From positions 1 to 64,000 of the forward strand of contig JAICQO010000014.1 in assembly GCA_025937835.1 (NCBI GenBank): a DNA stretch of 64,000 bases, in the 5' to 3' direction. This stretch comes from Polyangiaceae bacterium. Its GTDB lineage: Bacteria > Myxococcota_A > Polyangia > Polyangiales > Polyangiaceae. This document shows, piece by piece, positions 60,964 to 64,000 of the stretch; the stretch's first letter is position 1; the number at the start of each line of letters is the position of its first letter. Below the pieces are notes generated by a model. The model made no database searches, was not told where the DNA came from, and saw only the letters and a program-made list of their open reading frames with translations. Position numbers and translations under genes: made by a program.

Positions 60964-61544
60964 AGCAACGCCGGTTCAGCGCGTTTTTCGGGTTCGGCGT
61001 GCTGCTGCTGCTCGGCGGCGCGTGCTCGCGGAGGGCCGATCTGCTCGACGACCCGAACGGCGGCATCGATCTCGGGCCATCGAACCCGTTCGACGAGGCG
61101 GAGCTCGTGGACCTCGAGGTGCCGTTCGGCGAGCCGCCGTTCACGAGCTGCAAGCAGCGCCCCGAGGGTGCTTGCGTCGGCGTGAACGACTTTCCCTGTG
61201 ATTTCAACGGTTGGTTCAACAAGGTCGCCGACGACTGCCAGAACCAGACGGGCTGCCGCGCCAACGGCTGGGTGGTCGCCGACATGGGCGAGGACGGCTG
61301 CGTCGCGCGCTTGCGCATGAGCGAGCCGAGCCAGGAGTTTGCGGCGTGCCTGACCGAAGTGCTCGGCGCCTACCGCTGCCCGTGTCGCGCCGAGTCACGC
61401 CGTCGCTTCCTCGGCATCGACAACGTGCCCTGTGCGCCGGGCGAACGGCCGTGCGGCCCGGCGGAGTTCCCGTGTCCGTCGGGCCAGCTCTGCCGCGACG
61501 GCGTGTGCGTGCTCGCGTCCGAGGCCGGCGGCGGCCCAGGCTGA
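60960..61544 (+). CDS. Cys-rich lipoprotein, last gene of OmpA-like operon
   Basis: A 194-residue exported protein: signal GFGVLLLLGGACSRR gives the lipid cysteine at residue 22, followed by about 14 cysteines spread through FTSCKQRPEGACVGVNDFPC, DDCQNQTGCRANGW, AYRCPCRAES and a C-terminal FPCPSGQLCRDGVCVLA module resembling the small Cys-rich units elsewhere in the window. It is likely disulfide-stabilised on the cell surface. No enzymatic motif. It ends the operon that starts at 57768. Confidence 0.75.
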   Translation: MKQRRFSAFFGFGVLLLLGGACSRRADLLDDPNGGIDLGPSNPFDEAELVDLEVPFGEPPFTSCKQRPEGACVGVNDFPCDFNGWFNKVADDCQNQTGCRANGWVVADMGEDGCVARLRMSEPSQEFAACLTEVLGAYRCPCRAESRRRFLGIDNVPCAPGERPCGPAEFPCPSGQLCRDGVCVLASEAGGGPG

Positions 61545-61587
61545 GCCGACCTGAGTCAGCTTGCGTACAGGGCGCCTGACGGCGATC

Positions 61588-61614
61588 ACCCGTCCGGGAG
61601 GGGCCCCCGGGCGG
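61588..61614. terminator. Possible GC-rich hairpin after the OmpA-like operon
   Basis: The segment ccgggaggggcccccgg can fold into a short GC stem, 45 bases after the last stop of the operon. It is followed by ccttgttg, not a clear T-run, so termination is only a possibility. Confidence 0.25.
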
Positions 61615-61620
61615 CCTTGT

Positions 61621-61635
61621 TGAATCTGATTTTCA
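61621..61635 (+). promoter_or_regulatory. Fur-box-like palindrome before the TonB receptor gene
   Basis: tgaatctgattttca matches the 7-1-7 Fur consensus TGATAATnATTATCA at 11 of 14 scored positions. It is the only AT-rich patch in the gap and begins 28 bases upstream of the receptor's GTG start. Iron-dependent repression of a FecA-like receptor would be typical. Binding is not shown by sequence alone; Zur-like regulators recognise related sites. Confidence 0.5.
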
Positions 61636-61648
61636 ACATCAGCTGCGC

Positions 61649-63964
61649 GTGGTACGGCACCCCCGAAACCGCGTGACCCCTCGATATTCAGCCAGTTGTC
61701 TCGGTGCGTTGCTCGCGCTCGCCCCCCTCGCCGCGCGAGCCCAGGAGCCCGAACCAGACGCTCCGCCTCCGGCCGCCCCCGCGCCGGCCCCGGTTTCCGA
61801 GCCCGTGCCGAACGCGCCCCCCGCAACCGCTCCCGCGCCGCCATCGGCGGAGCCGGCCGGCGAAGTGACGATCCTCGGCGCGCGCGTGGCGCGTACGCCG
61901 GGCTCGGCGCACGTGATCCGCACCAAGGAGCTCGAGCGTTACAACTACGACGATCCGCACTCGGTGCTGCAGAGCGTGCCGGGCGTGTACTCGCGCGGCG
62001 AAGACGGCATCGGCCTGCGCCCCAACATCGGCATCCGCGGGGTAAACCCCGATCGCAGCAAGAAGCTGACGCTGATGGAGGACGGCATCCTGTTCGGGCC
62101 GGCTCCGTACTCGGCTCCTGCAGCGTATTACTTTCCGCTCGTGACCCGCATGACCCAGGTGCGGGTGCTCAAGGGCCCCTCGGCGCTGATCTACGGGCCG
62201 CAGACGATCGGCGGCGCGATCGATTTCATCACCAGGAACCCCCCGAGCACGCCCTCCGGCGCGCTCGACGCGGCCTATGGGCAATACGGCTACAACAAGC
62301 TGCACGGTTACTTCGGCGCGAGCGACGAGAACAACGGCTTCGTGATCGAGGGCGTCCACGTGGGCGCCGACGGCTTCAAGGAGCTACCGAACGACGGCGA
62401 CAGCGGATTTCACCGCAACGAGTGGATGTTCAAGGGCTTCCATTCACTCTCTCGCCCGGGCGGGGTGAAGAACGAGCTCTGGCTCAAGGCCACGTACTCG
62501 GATGAAATCTCGAACGAGACTTACCTAGGCCTCACGGACGCGGATTTTCGCAAGGCGCCGCTGAGCCGCTACGGCGCGAGCCAGCTCGATCGCATGCGCT
62601 GGCACCGGACCTCGTTCGCGTTGAGCCACGTGATCGAGCCCACCTCGCGGCTGTCGATCACCACCACCCTGTATCGTCACGACTTCTTCCGGATCTGGCG
62701 CAAGGTCAACGGCTTCCGGGGCGCGTCGATCTTCGACATCGTCACCAACCCCGACGCGCCGGAGTACGCCTCCTATCTCGGCATCTTGCGCGGGGAGCTC
62801 GACAGCACCGCGGGCGAGGCGATCCTGATCGGCCCCAATCAACGGGATTTCGTCTCGCAGGGCCTGGACATCCAGGCTCGCTACGCCGCCAGCACCGGAC
62901 CCTTCGAGCACCGGCTCGAGTACGGCGCGCGCCTGCACCAGGACCGCATCGAGCGCCTGCACAGCCAGAACGCCTTCGACATCGTGGGCGGCGAGCTGCT
63001 GCCCGATGGAGGGCCCACCCAGGTCACGGTGCGCAACCAGGACCAGAGCGAGTCGCTCGGGCTGCACGTGATCGACGCCATCACCATCGGCCGTTTGACC
63101 GTGACGCCCGGCGCGCGCCTCGAGGTGATCCACTCGAAGACCGAGGACTATCTGAACGGCGGCGAGTCGAGCCAGGTCTTGCACGTGCCGCTGCCCGGCA
63201 TCGGCGCGTTCTACGGCCTCACCGAGCACCTCGGCGTTCTCGCCGGCGTCTATCGCGGCTTCAGCCCGCCCGCGCCGGGCAGCGGAGAATCGGTCGAGCC
63301 GGAGCTCAGCATCAACTACGAGGGCGGCCTCCGCTACACGGACGAACCGCTGCGCGCCGAGCTGATCGGCTTCTACAACGACTACTCGAACCTCACCGAC
63401 GTTTGCACGATGTCGAGTGGTTGCGTCAGCAGCGACGTCGATCGCCAGTTCGACGCCGGACAAGCGCGGATCTACGGCCTCGAAGCCTATCTCGCGCACG
63501 AGCCCGCGATAGGCTCGGTCAAGCTGCCGCTCGGGCTCACTTACACGCTGACCTTCGCCGAGTTCAGGAACAGCTTCGACTCGGAAGATCCGATCTTCAA
63601 GCCGAGCCCGAGCTTGCGGAGCTCGGGCCTCGTCGAGCCCGGCGACGAGATGCCGTACGTCCCGCGCCACGAGCTGCGCGCGAACGCCGGCGTCGAGACC
63701 GGGCGCTTCGGCGTCTCGGCTGCGCTGATCTACGTGTCCAAGATGCGTGAGCAGCCCGGGCCGGGCGCGATCGAGTCCTCTCTGCACACCGACGAACAGC
63801 TCGTGGTCGACGCCACGGGCGCCGTGCGCGTGTCGGGCGGCATCAAGGTTTACTCGCACGTCCGGAACGTGTTCAACGATCATTCGATCGTCTCGCGGCG
63901 CCCCTACGGGGCGAGGCCGAATGCACCGCGCTGGGTCCAGGTCGGCGCCCAAGTCGAGTTTTGA
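61649..63964 (+). CDS. FecA-like TonB-dependent outer-membrane receptor
   Basis: A 771-residue receptor for an iron chelate, perhaps citrate or another siderophore. Signal peptide (LGALLALAPLAARA), Pro/Ala linker, then a plug domain (about 70-195): VHVIRT-like entry, SVLQSVPGVYSRGEDGIGLR, IRGVNPDRSKKLTLMEDGI, APYSAPAAYYFPLVTRM and VLKGPSALIYGPQTIGGAID, the FecA/TonB plug pattern. The rest is a 22-strand-like barrel ending in GAQVEF with the terminal Phe. No extracytoplasmic sigma-signalling extension is present. Start is GTG 61649; GTG 61673 (MTPRYSAS) is a good alternative. It is preceded by a Fur-box-like site. It is complete, ending 36 bases before the window edge. Confidence 0.93.
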   Translation: MVRHPRNRVTPRYSASCLGALLALAPLAARAQEPEPDAPPPAAPAPAPVSEPVPNAPPATAPAPPSAEPAGEVTILGARVARTPGSAHVIRTKELERYNYDDPHSVLQSVPGVYSRGEDGIGLRPNIGIRGVNPDRSKKLTLMEDGILFGPAPYSAPAAYYFPLVTRMTQVRVLKGPSALIYGPQTIGGAIDFITRNPPSTPSGALDAAYGQYGYNKLHGYFGASDENNGFVIEGVHVGADGFKELPNDGDSGFHRNEWMFKGFHSLSRPGGVKNELWLKATYSDEISNETYLGLTDADFRKAPLSRYGASQLDRMRWHRTSFALSHVIEPTSRLSITTTLYRHDFFRIWRKVNGFRGASIFDIVTNPDAPEYASYLGILRGELDSTAGEAILIGPNQRDFVSQGLDIQARYAASTGPFEHRLEYGARLHQDRIERLHSQNAFDIVGGELLPDGGPTQVTVRNQDQSESLGLHVIDAITIGRLTVTPGARLEVIHSKTEDYLNGGESSQVLHVPLPGIGAFYGLTEHLGVLAGVYRGFSPPAPGSGESVEPELSINYEGGLRYTDEPLRAELIGFYNDYSNLTDVCTMSSGCVSSDVDRQFDAGQARIYGLEAYLAHEPAIGSVKLPLGLTYTLTFAEFRNSFDSEDPIFKPSPSLRSSGLVEPGDEMPYVPRHELRANAGVETGRFGVSAALIYVSKMREQPGPGAIESSLHTDEQLVVDATGAVRVSGGIKVYSHVRNVFNDHSIVSRRPYGARPNAPRWVQVGAQVEF

Positions 63965-64000
63965 CCGCGGCAATCAATCCAGGACGAATCGCGCTGTGGT

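Overview
This window looks like a chromosomal segment of a high-GC member of Myxococcota, most likely a Sorangiineae/Polyangia-type myxobacterium. The reasons are the MYXO-CTERM-style tail on a secreted glycosidase, many lipoproteins with long Gly/Ala/Ser/Thr linkers, an N-terminally membrane-anchored Hanks-type kinase, very large TPR proteins, and frequent GTG/TTG starts. No phage, plasmid, IS element, rRNA or CRISPR array is visible; the only RNA gene seen is a tRNA-Leu(UAA).

Layout. 0-6.5 kb: duplicated intergenic repeat, NUDIX hydrolase, decayed ORF, Ser/Thr kinase, FMN reductase, GH43/CBM6 glycosidase, DUF2200 protein, methyltransferase, tRNA-Leu. 6.5-16 kb: trypsin-like protease lipoprotein, ThiD, envelope proteins, a palindromic intergenic element, EF-P, a crotonase/3-hydroxyacyl-CoA dehydrogenase pair, and a TPR lipoprotein. 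16-29 kb: a 3793-residue helical-repeat protein followed by an MlaE-type permease and an MlaF-like ATPase that lacks several catalytic residues. 29-33 kb: tandem-FKBP lipoprotein, then a FeeM-like N-acyltransferase divergent from an adenylate-forming enzyme and a PlsC acyltransferase. 33-40 kb: ConA-like lipoprotein, DUF4336-like protein, and a MacAB/LolCDE-like exporter with split permeases. 40-46 kb: GH63/GH37-like protein, class IV aminotransferase, a lipoprotein with three copper-only-SOD-like repeats, a GH43 arabinanase-like lipoprotein, and a broken lipoprotein gene. 46-50 kb: dnaX-recR-ridA-unknown operon. 50-54.5 kb: lipoprotein, histidine kinase, BioA, thioredoxin-like ferredoxin and small Cys-rich lipoprotein. 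54.5-61.5 kb: two divergent envelope operons (phosphoesterase/outer-membrane/lipoprotein set, and an OmpA-like/barrel/lipoprotein set). 61.6-64 kb: FecA-like TonB-dependent receptor behind a Fur-box-like palindrome.

Most genes are housekeeping or envelope functions. The best candidates for undescribed biology are: (1) the giant repeat protein with MlaE and a motif-degenerate MlaF but no MCE protein nearby; (2) a bacterial lipoprotein built from three Zn-site-less Cu/Zn-SOD-like domains; (3) a FeeM-like / ligase / PlsC locus that could make an acyl-amino-acid lipid; and (4) repeated placement of a TANNNT hexamer 6-10 nt upstream of start codons without a Shine-Dalgarno sequence, suggesting leaderless transcripts. 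Family calls come from reading motifs by eye; no database search was run.
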